Both the position numbers and the translations under genes were made by a program. The notes under the pieces are model-generated. The model saw only the letters and a list, made by a program, of their open reading frames with translations, was not told the DNA's origin and searched no databases. This document shows, in pieces, positions 54,286 through 62,600 of a stretch of DNA of 64,000 nt (its first letter is position 1; each line of letters opens with the position of its first letter). This DNA is from Nitrincola schmidtii (GTDB lineage: Bacteria > Pseudomonadota > Gammaproteobacteria > Pseudomonadales > Balneatricaceae), in contig NZ_WBOL01000002.1 in assembly GCF_008973715.1 (NCBI RefSeq), positions 186,001 through 250,000 of the forward strand, read 5' to 3'.

Positions 54286-55216
54286 GGTTTCAGCGCCCGG
54301 AAGTACCATGTTGATGGGAGAGCATGCGGTTCTCTTTGGTCAGCCCGCTTTGGTGTGTGCCTTAGATGTCCGTATCGAGATCCAGGTGACGCTGCGTGAT
54401 GATCGAGTCGTCAGCATACAAAGTGCTTTGGGTGATTATCAGGCTTCATTAGATGACTTAATAGATGATCCCGCTTTAAGCTTTGTGATCGCAGCGATTA
54501 AAGCCTATCAAGATCGTTTAGATACAGGTTTCGAACTGATCATCGATTCAGCGTTTTCATCCACCATTGGCTTAGGCTCATCTGCGGCCATTACCGCTGC
54601 GATGGTCACCTTGCTTAACCGCTTATCGAATACTGATGCAGATCTTAATCGTGATTTCCGTCAAGGCCTTGAAATCATTCACGAGGTACAAAAGGGAAGA
54701 GGTTCGGGTGCCGATTTGGCCGCAAGTTTAGCGGGTGGCGTGGTGTGTTTTACCCAGCAGCCTTTACAAATAAAACCGGTAGCTTTTCCTGAAAACATAG
54801 TGCTGGCCCTTTATTACGCTGGTTACAAGATGAAAACACCGGATGTATTAGCCTTGGTCGAGCAGCAGTGGCGATCTAGATCAGTTTTGCAACAATCGCT
54901 GTACCAGTTGATGGGAGACACTTCTCGTGCTGCCATTGTTGCCCTTGAGCAGCAGGATCTGAAAGAATTTGGTCATTTAATGAATGTCTATCAAGGATTG
55001 CTGGATGCGTTGGGCGTTTGCGATGCTACGCTTGCTGAAATGATTTATACCCTGCGCCAAGAGCAACAGGTATTGGGAGCAAAAATATCAGGTTCGGGTT
55101 TAGGTGATTGTGTATTAACCCTTGGAACTGAACCAGCAACTATGTTGCCTAAGCATAGTTGTTTGAGTATACGCCCCGCTCAATATGGCGTGCTGATGAA
55201 CGACAAGGTTTCGTAA
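54263..55216 (+). CDS. GHMP kinase, probable phosphomevalonate kinase
   Basis: A 317-residue GHMP kinase, the second in the cluster. It has SAPGSTMLMGEHAVLFGQPALVCALD, the ATP loop TIGLGSSAAITAAMV (about 94-108) and VQKGRGSGADLAASLAGGVV, which resembles the GSGxDxAAS block of phosphomevalonate kinases, and ends with the LGAKISGSGLGDCVLTL loop. The GEHAVLFG motif is mevalonate-kinase-like, so a mixed or unusual specificity is possible. The start is a GTG inside the upstream gene. With mvk and mvaD assigned, this is the only candidate in the cluster for the second phosphorylation. Confidence 0.75.
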   Translation: MHKRSAFKVSAPGSTMLMGEHAVLFGQPALVCALDVRIEIQVTLRDDRVVSIQSALGDYQASLDDLIDDPALSFVIAAIKAYQDRLDTGFELIIDSAFSSTIGLGSSAAITAAMVTLLNRLSNTDADLNRDFRQGLEIIHEVQKGRGSGADLAASLAGGVVCFTQQPLQIKPVAFPENIVLALYYAGYKMKTPDVLALVEQQWRSRSVLQQSLYQLMGDTSRAAIVALEQQDLKEFGHLMNVYQGLLDALGVCDATLAEMIYTLRQEQQVLGAKISGSGLGDCVLTLGTEPATMLPKHSCLSIRPAQYGVLMNDKVS

Positions 55217-55255
55217 GCATCCAAGTTAAAGATGACAAATAATAAAGAGGATCGC

Positions 55256-56251
55256 ATGGATAAATCGGCTGTGTTAGCAGACTGGATTTCACCGAGCAAC
55301 ACCCCCGTGACGTCAACAGAACAGTTTGCACCCAGTAATATCGCGTTATGCAAGTACTGGGGTAAGCGTGATAAACAACTGAATTTACCAATGAATGCAT
55401 CGTTGTCTGTATCATTGGGTCATCTCGGAACGCACACGCGTCTTGTTCCTATTGATTATCCTACCGATGAAATTTGGTTAAACAGCGATCGTTTATTACC
55501 CAGTTCTCCATTTTGCCAGCGTGTCAGTGCTTTTTTAGATCTGTTTCGTCAACCCGGAAGGTGCAGTTTTCGTGTCACAACACGTAATTCCATTCCAACG
55601 GCTGCAGGTTTAGCGTCCTCGGCATCAGGGTTTGCTGCCTTAGCCAAAGCAGCGAATGAAAGTTTTGCATTGGATCTAAACACTGAGCAGCTATCGGTAT
55701 TGGCACGCCTTGGCAGTGGCAGTGCTTGTCGCTCTGTCTTTAAAGGCTTTGTAGAATGGCAAATGGGACAGCGAGATGATGGATTGGACAGTCATGGAGT
55801 TCAGTTGCCTGTCACCTGGCCGGGACTCTGCGTGGGGCTCATCAAAGTGGATGCTTCTGAGAAAAGTACCGATTCACGCAGTGGCATGCAGCGTACCGTC
55901 GATACCGCACATCTGTATCAAAGTTGGCCAGTTCAAGCGGCGCATGACTTGGAAAAGCTTAAACAGGCGCTTGCTAGTAAAGATTTTGAGCGCTTAGGTC
56001 AAACCGCAGAGCATAATGCACTGGCCATGCACGCGACGATGATTGCTTCTTGGCCACCTCTGGTCTACTGGCAGCCAGAGTCTTTGGCAATGATGCAGCG
56101 CATCTGGAAGCTGCGAAAAGAGGGTTTATCTTGCTACTTCACCATGGATGCAGGACCTAACTTGAAGTTGCTGTTCTTACAAACAGAGCTAGATGCACTG
56201 ATGCGTTATTTCCCCGAAATGGAAGTGATTCAGCCTTTTGGTCATGGCTAA
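55256..56251 (+). CDS. mvaD: Diphosphomevalonate decarboxylase
   Basis: ATP-dependent decarboxylation of mevalonate-5-diphosphate to IPP. The 331-residue GHMP-family protein has APSNIALCKYWGKRDKQLNLP at the N-terminus (motif SNIALxKYWGK), NSIPTAAGLASSASGFAALA, SGSACRSVFKGFVEW and the C-terminal YFTMDAGPNLKLLF. All match MvaD rather than phosphomevalonate decarboxylase of haloarchaea. I start at the ATG at 55256 because AGAGGA lies four bases upstream; an ATG 24 bases earlier is possible. It overlaps the polB start by eight bases. Confidence 0.94.
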   Translation: MDKSAVLADWISPSNTPVTSTEQFAPSNIALCKYWGKRDKQLNLPMNASLSVSLGHLGTHTRLVPIDYPTDEIWLNSDRLLPSSPFCQRVSAFLDLFRQPGRCSFRVTTRNSIPTAAGLASSASGFAALAKAANESFALDLNTEQLSVLARLGSGSACRSVFKGFVEWQMGQRDDGLDSHGVQLPVTWPGLCVGLIKVDASEKSTDSRSGMQRTVDTAHLYQSWPVQAAHDLEKLKQALASKDFERLGQTAEHNALAMHATMIASWPPLVYWQPESLAMMQRIWKLRKEGLSCYFTMDAGPNLKLLFLQTELDALMRYFPEMEVIQPFGHG

Positions 56252-58580
56252 CAGCGTTATCGGTTTTCCGCTGACTCGACATCAGCGGGATACCGCACAA
56301 GGAATAGAGCTGAGTTATTGGTTAGTCACGGATCAGGGTGCTAAGTGCATTACCATTTCTGATCAAGAAGCGGTGTTCTTTGTTCGCCAACAAGACCTTG
56401 AACAGATCCAAACAGCGTTACACAAGATTTCAGCATGGCGTTATCAATCCTTAGCGTTAAAAAATCTTCGCAACGAGCCTGTTGCGGCGATCTATACGAC
56501 TAGCTTATCTGCATTGAGCAGTGTCATTGATCGATTGCGCGAGCAGGGAATCGCGATGATGGAGGAAGATATTCGTCCAGTGGATCGCTATCTAATGGAG
56601 CGCTTTATCTATGCCGGAGCACAGTGGGTAACGCTAGATCAGAAATCTCGACTCATTCCTGCAGATTATCACCCTAAACTACAAGTCCTCTCTTTTGATA
56701 TTGAAACCACCCTGCGTGCCGATCGAATTCTTTCGATCGCCTATCAGTGTGGAAGGTCGACTCAGGTGTTAATGGTTGGAGAGGAAAGAGAAGATCCTGT
56801 TATTCGCTATTGTGCTGATGAAGCACGTTTATTGAAGCAGTTTATGGCCGATGTTCAATACCTAGATCCTGACGTATTGATTGGCTGGAACGTGATAGGT
56901 TTTGATCTAAAAGTGCTACAACAACGCTCAGAGGCCTTGGGTGTCCGATTGATGTTAGGGCGTGACCAGCAACCACTCAAAGTGGGTAGCTATGGCACCA
57001 ATCGGCACTATGCTCGTTTAACTGGGCGAGTGGTATTGGATGGTATCGATAGCTTGAAAGGAGCGACGTGGCATTTTGAGCGCTACTCATTAGAGTTTGT
57101 GGCACAGGCCTTACTAAACCGAGGTAAAGCGATAGATTCCGTGGCCGATCGAGGAGCATCGATACAATGCATGTATGCCAATGATCAGCAAGCCTTGGCA
57201 CATTACAATCTTGAAGACTGTCGTTTAGTCACGGAGATTTTTGAAAAAACCGGTTTGATCGATTACTACATCGAACGTACGCGCTTAACCGGTTTGGCGT
57301 TGGATAAAGTGGGTGGCTCTGCTCAGGCGTTTGATAATATGTATCTGCCTGCATTACATCGAGCTGGTTACGTTGCACCTGAATACGCATCGGGTGAGAC
57401 TGGTGCTCATGTCCCGGGTGGTCATGTGATGAATTCACAACCGGGTCTTTATCGTAATGTGTTGGTGTTAGATTTTAAAAGTCTGTATCCCAGTATTATT
57501 CGTACTTTTCAAATCGATCCGCTTGGATTAACCCTAGGCCTAGCAGCGAAACAGCAGGGTGAGTCGACCGTTCCTGGATATTTGGGTGCTGAGTTTAATC
57601 GTCAGCAAGCGATCTTGCCGGACATCATAGAACGTCTTTGGGTTGCGCGAGATCAAGCCAAACGTGCAGGGCATCAAGCGGTTTCTCAAGCCATAAAAAT
57701 TCAAATGAACGCCTGTTATGGTGTGCTGGGCTCTAATGTGTGTCGGTTTTACGATCAACGGTTATCTGCATCCATTACCTTTCGTGGCCAACAAATTTTG
57801 ACCGAAACTGCCGCTCAAATTGAAGCCGAGTTTGGTTATCAAGTGATTTATGGGGATACCGATTCCGTCTTTGTATGGCTAGGTGATGATTTAACAGCAA
57901 AAGAAGCCGATGCCGTAGGACCAACGTTAGCGACTCGTTTAAACGAGTGGTGGCAACAAAAGCTATTAGAGGATTATGCGCTATCCTCAGCCTTGGAGTT
58001 GCAATATGAGACCTGCTATCGTCGCTTTTTAATGCCGAGAATGAGAGATTCAGAGCTTGGCAGCAAAAAACGTTATGCAGGGTTGCGTTGGCTTGGCAAT
58101 GCACAAGAACAGCTTATCTTTAAAGGTTTGGAAAATGTGCGCAGTGATTGGACGCGTTTGGCTAAAGATTTTCAGCAAGACCTTTATGCACAGATTTTTA
58201 ATGATCAGCCCTGTGAAGGCTTAATTAAGCAGCGAGTAGATGCTTTGTTAGCGGGTAAGCTAGACGATCAACTGGTATATCATCGACGCTTGCGCAGGCC
58301 GCTACACAGTTATCAACGCAATGTGCCGCCTCATGTTCGGGCCGCTCGCCAATTATCCGACCATTATCAGCAACAAAAACTGTTATCTCCCTTGCATCAA
58401 GGTGATACGGTTGCTTATGTGATGACCACTCAAGGTCCTGAAGCGGTTGAATTAAGGCATTCCCCGATTGATTATCAACATTATATTGAAAAGCAATTAC
58501 TTCCTGTCGCAGACAGTATTTTGCCTTTTGTTGGGTTAACGTTTGAAGGACTCACACGCCCACAACTTTCCCTCTTTTAA
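56244..58580 (+). CDS. polB: DNA polymerase II (family B)
   Basis: An SOS-linked repair and translesion polymerase with 3'-5' proofreading. The 778-residue protein (E. coli Pol II has 783) shows the exonuclease motif LSFDIETT (about 150), NVIGFDLKVLQQR (Exo II), the polymerase motif A VLDFKSLYPSIIRTF, motif B KIQMNACYGVLGSNVCRF, and motif C VIYGDTDSVFVW, then KKRYAGL. The start codon lies within the last eight bases of mvaD, so it is probably expressed with the mevalonate operon. I see no LexA box directly upstream. Confidence 0.96.
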   Translation: MANSVIGFPLTRHQRDTAQGIELSYWLVTDQGAKCITISDQEAVFFVRQQDLEQIQTALHKISAWRYQSLALKNLRNEPVAAIYTTSLSALSSVIDRLREQGIAMMEEDIRPVDRYLMERFIYAGAQWVTLDQKSRLIPADYHPKLQVLSFDIETTLRADRILSIAYQCGRSTQVLMVGEEREDPVIRYCADEARLLKQFMADVQYLDPDVLIGWNVIGFDLKVLQQRSEALGVRLMLGRDQQPLKVGSYGTNRHYARLTGRVVLDGIDSLKGATWHFERYSLEFVAQALLNRGKAIDSVADRGASIQCMYANDQQALAHYNLEDCRLVTEIFEKTGLIDYYIERTRLTGLALDKVGGSAQAFDNMYLPALHRAGYVAPEYASGETGAHVPGGHVMNSQPGLYRNVLVLDFKSLYPSIIRTFQIDPLGLTLGLAAKQQGESTVPGYLGAEFNRQQAILPDIIERLWVARDQAKRAGHQAVSQAIKIQMNACYGVLGSNVCRFYDQRLSASITFRGQQILTETAAQIEAEFGYQVIYGDTDSVFVWLGDDLTAKEADAVGPTLATRLNEWWQQKLLEDYALSSALELQYETCYRRFLMPRMRDSELGSKKRYAGLRWLGNAQEQLIFKGLENVRSDWTRLAKDFQQDLYAQIFNDQPCEGLIKQRVDALLAGKLDDQLVYHRRLRRPLHSYQRNVPPHVRAARQLSDHYQQQKLLSPLHQGDTVAYVMTTQGPEAVELRHSPIDYQHYIEKQLLPVADSILPFVGLTFEGLTRPQLSLF

Positions 58581-58758
58581 GCACTGTTCATTGAGGGTGA
58601 AGACAGGCTACAATAGTCTAACCTGTTCAGGGTTTTCAGCTTTATCTATCCTGTAATTGACCATCGGCCTTCGCTGATTAACACTACACTAAATAATACC
58701 TCAACACCGTCTCAACAATGGTTGTTTTCCCATTGGTTGTCGACGGCGGAGTCATTGA

Positions 58759-59664
58759 ATGAAAATAGCGATTCTTTCACGTAACCCTAAACTTTACTCT
58801 ACCCGTCGATTAGTTGAAGCAGCTAAAGAACGTGGCCATGAAGTTAGAGTGGTGGATGCTTTACGCTGCTATATGAACATTGCAGCGCATAATCCACAGA
58901 TACACTATCGGGGAGAAGTGTTGGAAGACTTTGATGCGGTTATTCCTCGTATCGGTGCTTCAATCACCTTCTATGGCACCGCTGTATTGCGTCAGTTTGA
59001 GATGATGAATGTGTATCCACTGAATGAGTCTGTGGCCATTTCTCGTTCGCGCGATAAATTACGTAGTTTGCAGTTACTATCTCGACGAGGCATAGGTTTA
59101 CCGGTTACCAGCTTTGCTCACTCCCCTGATGATATTGAAGATCTATTAAGCATCGTGGGCGGCGCGCCCGCAGTGATTAAGCTGCTGGAAGGTACGCAAG
59201 GTGTTGGGGTGGTATTGGCTGAAACTCATCAAGCCGCTGAAAGTGTTATCCAAGCATTTATGGGATTGAAACAGCATATTTTGGTTCAAGAGTTTATTAA
59301 AGAATCAAAAGGCAGTGATATTCGTGCGTTTGTTGTCGGTGGAAAAGTTGTTGCTGCCATGAAACGCCAAGCTAAAGATGGGGAGTTTCGTTCCAATCTT
59401 CATCGTGGTGGTACCGCCACCTTGTGCCGCATTACACCTGAAGAGCGCACTGCAGCCTTGCGTGCTGCCAAAGTGATGGGTTTGAATGTCTGTGGTGTGG
59501 ATTTATTGCGATCTAACCATGGACCGGTTGTCATGGAAGTGAATTCATCTCCGGGCTTAGAGGGGATCGAAGCGGCATCAGGTAAAGATGTCGCTAGTTT
59601 GATTATTGAATTTATTGAAAAAAATGCTAAACCTAATCGTACGCAAACGAAAGGGCAGGGTTAA
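58759..59664 (+). CDS. rimK: Ribosomal protein S6 glutamate ligase RimK
   Basis: An ATP-grasp ligase that adds glutamate residues to the C-terminus of ribosomal protein S6. The 301-residue protein starts [22 protein letters not shown], has [21 protein letters not shown], the ATP-binding [40 protein letters not shown] and the metal-binding GVDLLRS...[14 protein letters not shown]. Length and motifs equal E. coli RimK (300). It is followed after two bases by an aspartoacylase-like gene, as in several marine gammaproteobacteria. The 178 bases upstream hold CAATGG/CCATTG and ACAGG/CCTGT inverted repeats but no clear promoter. Confidence 0.96.
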   Translation: MKIAILSRNPKLYSTRRLVEAAKERGHEVRVVDALRCYMNIAAHNPQIHYRGEVLEDFDAVIPRIGASITFYGTAVLRQFEMMNVYPLNESVAISRSRDKLRSLQLLSRRGIGLPVTSFAHSPDDIEDLLSIVGGAPAVIKLLEGTQGVGVVLAETHQAAESVIQAFMGLKQHILVQEFIKESKGSDIRAFVVGGKVVAAMKRQAKDGEFRSNLHRGGTATLCRITPEERTAALRAAKVMGLNVCGVDLLRSNHGPVVMEVNSSPGLEGIEAASGKDVASLIIEFIEKNAKPNRTQTKGQG

Positions 59665-59666
59665 GT

Positions 59667-60710
59667 ATGGGGCGGCGCAATCAGCCAATTACGGTTGGAG
59701 CAACGACAGTCCAACCAGGAGAGCGATGCACAGTCGATTTGGAAGTGGGAAAGCTTTATACCCATACCCCAGCTGTCATGCCGGTTCAGGTGATCTGTGG
59801 TCGACAAGCCGGTCCGGTATTGTTCGTGTGTGCCGCCTTACACGGTGATGAAATCAACGGTGTAGAAATTATTCGTCGTTTGATGCGTTTACCGGCACTG
59901 AATCGAATGAAAGGCACGCTGATGGCTGTGCCTGTCGTCAATCTATTTGGTTTTATCAATCAAAGTCGATATTTACCAGACAGACGCGATCTAAATCGTA
60001 GTTTTCCTGGATCACCCAAAGGTTCATTAGCGGCCAGAACCGCACGTCTTTTTTTAAAAGAAGTTGTCAGTAAAGCCACCCATGGTATCGATCTACACAC
60101 TGGGGCTCTCAATCGCTATAACTTGCCACATATTCGTGGCAACCTGGACGATCCTGAGACCCTGGCCTTAGCAAAAGCCTTTTCAACGCCGGTTATCTTA
60201 AATGCCCCTTTGCGTGAAGGTTCATTACGTCAAACCGCGTTTGAGAAGAAAACGCCGATACTGGTTTATGAAGCTGGTGAAGCCTTACGTTTTGATGAAG
60301 TTTCCATTCGTGGAGGTGTGAATGGCATTCTTAGCGTCATGCGTGCTTTAGAAATGTTACCTAAATCTCGTAAAGAGGGTTTTAAAGATCCGATCGTTGC
60401 CCGCTCTAGCAATTGGGTCCGTTCCCCACAAAGTGGCATCTTCCGTGCGCATGTCAAAGAAGGTGATCGCGTCACACGAGATCAAACCCTACTGGGTGTG
60501 GTTGCAGATCCTTTCGGAGAGTCGGAAGAAGAGATTTGGTCACCCATGAGTGGCATCGTTATTGGTCAGCTGAAACTACCTTTGGTGAACGAAGGTGATG
60601 CGCTGATTCATATTGCCCAGTTTCATCGTACCGATCTCGTCGCAGATCGTGTGGAAACCTTTCATGAGTCTTTAGAAGCCGACAATCATCCCTTTGCGGA
60701 TCTGTTGTGA
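59667..60710 (+). CDS. Succinylglutamate desuccinylase/aspartoacylase family protein
   Basis: A 347-residue zinc carboxypeptidase-like amidohydrolase. The zinc motif is CAALHGDEINGVEII (HxxE, about 52-60) with the third ligand in GIDLHTGALNRYNLPHIRG. A C-terminal biotinyl-lipoyl-like beta domain follows (SGIFRAHVKEGDRVTRDQTLLGVV). The family includes AstE, aspartoacylase and several enzymes of unknown substrate. Direct adjacency to rimK (two-base gap) suggests action on glutamate-tailed peptides or related N-acyl amino acids, which is inference. The start overlaps no other gene. Confidence 0.88.
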   Translation: MGRRNQPITVGATTVQPGERCTVDLEVGKLYTHTPAVMPVQVICGRQAGPVLFVCAALHGDEINGVEIIRRLMRLPALNRMKGTLMAVPVVNLFGFINQSRYLPDRRDLNRSFPGSPKGSLAARTARLFLKEVVSKATHGIDLHTGALNRYNLPHIRGNLDDPETLALAKAFSTPVILNAPLREGSLRQTAFEKKTPILVYEAGEALRFDEVSIRGGVNGILSVMRALEMLPKSRKEGFKDPIVARSSNWVRSPQSGIFRAHVKEGDRVTRDQTLLGVVADPFGESEEEIWSPMSGIVIGQLKLPLVNEGDALIHIAQFHRTDLVADRVETFHESLEADNHPFADLL

Positions 60711-60715
60711 TCTTC

Positions 60716-60761
60716 TTTATCAGTTAATGAAATGATGAAACCACGTTGATCAATTCATCAT
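60716..60761. promoter_or_regulatory. Candidate DmpR/XylR-type upstream activating sites
   Basis: TTGATCAATTCATCAT (60746-60761) matches 14 of 16 positions of the TTGATCAATTGATCAA inverted repeat that I recall for XylR/DmpR/MopR-type activators. TTTATCAGTTAATGAA (60716-60731) matches 12 of 16. Their centres are 30 bases apart and lie 160-210 bases upstream of the predicted start. Superimposed is a perfect 16-base inverted repeat (60724-60739 with 60754-60769). Confidence 0.55.
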
Positions 60762-60899
60762 TTCATTAATCTTCCCTACCTCAGTGATCTACTTCAACAT
60801 CGCCTCTAAAAACCTCCCTATCATCTTCTTTGTAAAAAAATCATTAAATTTCAATATATTAAATATTTAAAAATTACATTGAGTTGCTAGTTTCAGAAA

Positions 60900-60916
60900 C
60901 TGGCACAGCCCTTGCT
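60900..60916 (+). promoter_or_regulatory. Sigma54 promoter of the phenol hydroxylase operon
   Basis: CTGGCACAGCCCTTGCT fits the -24/-12 consensus: GG at 60902-60903, GC at 60914-60915, exactly ten bases between, TTGC in the -12 box. It closely resembles the Po promoter I recall for the dmp phenol operon of Pseudomonas sp. CF600. Transcription would begin about 40 bases before dmpK. Confidence 0.9.
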
Positions 60917-60969
60917 CTATTACTTCTGACAATGACGACATAACAACATAAAAAGTCAGAGGTTACGCA

Positions 60970-61278
60970 ATGCCAGATTTGCATGTTTACCACAATCCCT
61001 CGCCCCGTCCTCGAACAGGTGTCGATGGCCTGAAAAAATACATTCGGGTTCGTAGTGAGCCGGGTGCCCGTTTTGTCGAATTCGATTTTGCGATCGAAGA
61101 TCCCTCTCTTTTTGTTGAGCTGATTATGCCACCCGTCGCATTTGAAGCCTTCTGCAAAAACAATCACGTCATTCACATGACCGATGAGCAGATGGCCGAA
61201 GTTGATGCGGAATTAGAAAAGTGGCGTTACGGCGAAGACACGCTAATGAGCAAGAATCACAACCGTTCTGTTGAATAA
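60970..61278 (+). CDS. dmpK: Phenol hydroxylase auxiliary protein (DmpK-like)
   Basis: A 102-residue small protein needed for assembly or full activity of the multicomponent phenol hydroxylase in vivo; it is not part of the catalytic cycle. RVRSEPGARFVEFDFAIEDPSLFVELIMPP is the family region (shown here split as RVRSEPGARFVEF and EFDFAIEDPSLFVELIM), and position as the first gene of the operon agrees. AGAGG gives the ribosome-binding site, partly inside a TCTGAC/GTCAGA repeat in the leader. A sigma54 promoter lies just upstream. Confidence 0.88.
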   Translation: MPDLHVYHNPSPRPRTGVDGLKKYIRVRSEPGARFVEFDFAIEDPSLFVELIMPPVAFEAFCKNNHVIHMTDEQMAEVDAELEKWRYGEDTLMSKNHNRSVE

Positions 61279-61305
61279 CAATAACATCAACTTTGAGTGA
61301 CGCTT

Positions 61306-62292
61306 ATGACCATTGAAATTAAAACGTCAACACTGGAGCCAGTGCGCAATACTTTCGCCAATATCGAACGTCGATTTGGTGATAAACCTGCTTCACGTTA
61401 TCAGGAAGCTACTTATGACCTGCAAGCAGAAACTAACTTTCATTATCGTCCATTATGGCAACCTGAATTTGAATTGAATGATAAAAACCGTACCAAAATC
61501 GTGATGGAAGATTGGTATGCGTTAAAAGATCCCCGTCAATTCTATTATGGTGCTTATGTTCAACAACGCGCCAAAATGCAGGAAGCGGCAGAAAGCAGTT
61601 ATGGCTTTTTTGAAAAACGTAACTTGGCAGACTATTTAAGTGATGATGTCAAAAACTTGCTCATTACTTATTTAATCCCTTTAAGACATATTGAGAATAC
61701 CGCCAACTTAAACAATATGTATGGCTGTGCATTTGGTTATGGTACGGCGATAACTCAAGCTCTGTTATATAACGCCATGGATCGCTTAGGTATTGCTCAA
61801 TACTTATCACGTATCGGCCTAATGATCGACGGTAATACCGGACAATCGTTAATCGAATCTAAGCAGCACTGGATGGAAAATCCTGCATGGCAAGGTATGC
61901 GTGCGCTGTGCGAGGAGATGACGACCGTTGAAGATTGGTTTGAAGTGGTGCTGGCGCAAAACCTGGTGATGGATACGCTGATTTTCAACCTTTTCTACGA
62001 ACAACTGGATGGCAAACTCTCGGCGATGGGTGGTCGTGATATCGCTATGTTGACCGAGTTTATGCAGGCATGGAACAAGGATGTTAGCAAATGGTTCGAC
62101 TCAGTGCTGAAAACGGTCGTCTCAGAATCGGATGAAAATAAAGCCCTACTTCATGCTTGGACTGAGAAATGGCAAGCGAAAACACTAGAAGCTTTAAGAC
62201 CTGCTATTAAAGAACTGCTTGAACCAGAAGCGCTCGATCTGGCGGTCGCAGAGCTTGAAAAGCGCATCAAAAAAGCCGGAATTAAAGCCTAA
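61306..62292 (+). CDS. dmpL: Phenol hydroxylase beta subunit (DmpL-like)
   Basis: A 328-residue beta subunit of the diiron monooxygenase. It is structurally like the large subunit but lacks iron ligands. Seen here: RFGDKPASRYQEATYDLQAE, PRQFYYGAYVQQRAKMQEAAE, then a helical domain with MYGCAFGYGTAITQALLYNAMDRL. Comparable to DmpL (about 330). I chose the ATG at 61306, since the in-frame GTG nine bases earlier has no better ribosome-binding site. It lies 27 bases after dmpK. Confidence 0.93.
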   Translation: MTIEIKTSTLEPVRNTFANIERRFGDKPASRYQEATYDLQAETNFHYRPLWQPEFELNDKNRTKIVMEDWYALKDPRQFYYGAYVQQRAKMQEAAESSYGFFEKRNLADYLSDDVKNLLITYLIPLRHIENTANLNNMYGCAFGYGTAITQALLYNAMDRLGIAQYLSRIGLMIDGNTGQSLIESKQHWMENPAWQGMRALCEEMTTVEDWFEVVLAQNLVMDTLIFNLFYEQLDGKLSAMGGRDIAMLTEFMQAWNKDVSKWFDSVLKTVVSESDENKALLHAWTEKWQAKTLEALRPAIKELLEPEALDLAVAELEKRIKKAGIKA

Positions 62293-62302
62293 GGGGTTCA
62301 GC

Positions 62303-62572
62303 ATGTCCAAAGTTTATATTGCGTTACAAGATAATGATGAATCTCGCTACATCATTGAAGCCATCGAAGAAGATAACCCAGATGCGACGGTGATACATCA
62401 TCCAGCGATGATCCGAATCGAAAATGAAAATAGCCTCATCGTAAAACGGGAAACCGTTGAAGAAAAAATGGGACGTGATTGGAATGTCCAAGAGTTGCAT
62501 CTCAATCTCATCACGCTAGGTGGCAATGTCGATGAAGATGATGATCAGCTCAGTTTAAGCTGGAATGTTTGA
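62303..62572 (+). CDS. dmpM: Phenol hydroxylase regulatory (coupling) protein (DmpM-like)
   Basis: An 89-residue cofactor-free coupling protein, like MmoB, that binds the diiron hydroxylase and promotes turnover. SKVYIALQDNDESRYIIEAI and VIHHPAMIRIENENSLIVKR are the family segments. A longer open frame reaching back to 62219 exists, but the real start is the ATG at 62303 preceded by AAGGGG. It is 10 bases after dmpL and matches DmpM in length (about 90). Confidence 0.94.
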   Translation: MSKVYIALQDNDESRYIIEAIEEDNPDATVIHHPAMIRIENENSLIVKRETVEEKMGRDWNVQELHLNLITLGGNVDEDDDQLSLSWNV

Positions 62573-62600
62573 TTGTTATTAAAATAAAAAGGGTCAGAAA

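Noticed and set aside
60724-60769. 16-base inverted repeat as terminator of the aspartoacylase-like gene
   Set aside because: No T-run follows and the right arm overlaps a good match to a phenol-regulator site, so a regulatory role is more likely. It remains possible that it does both.
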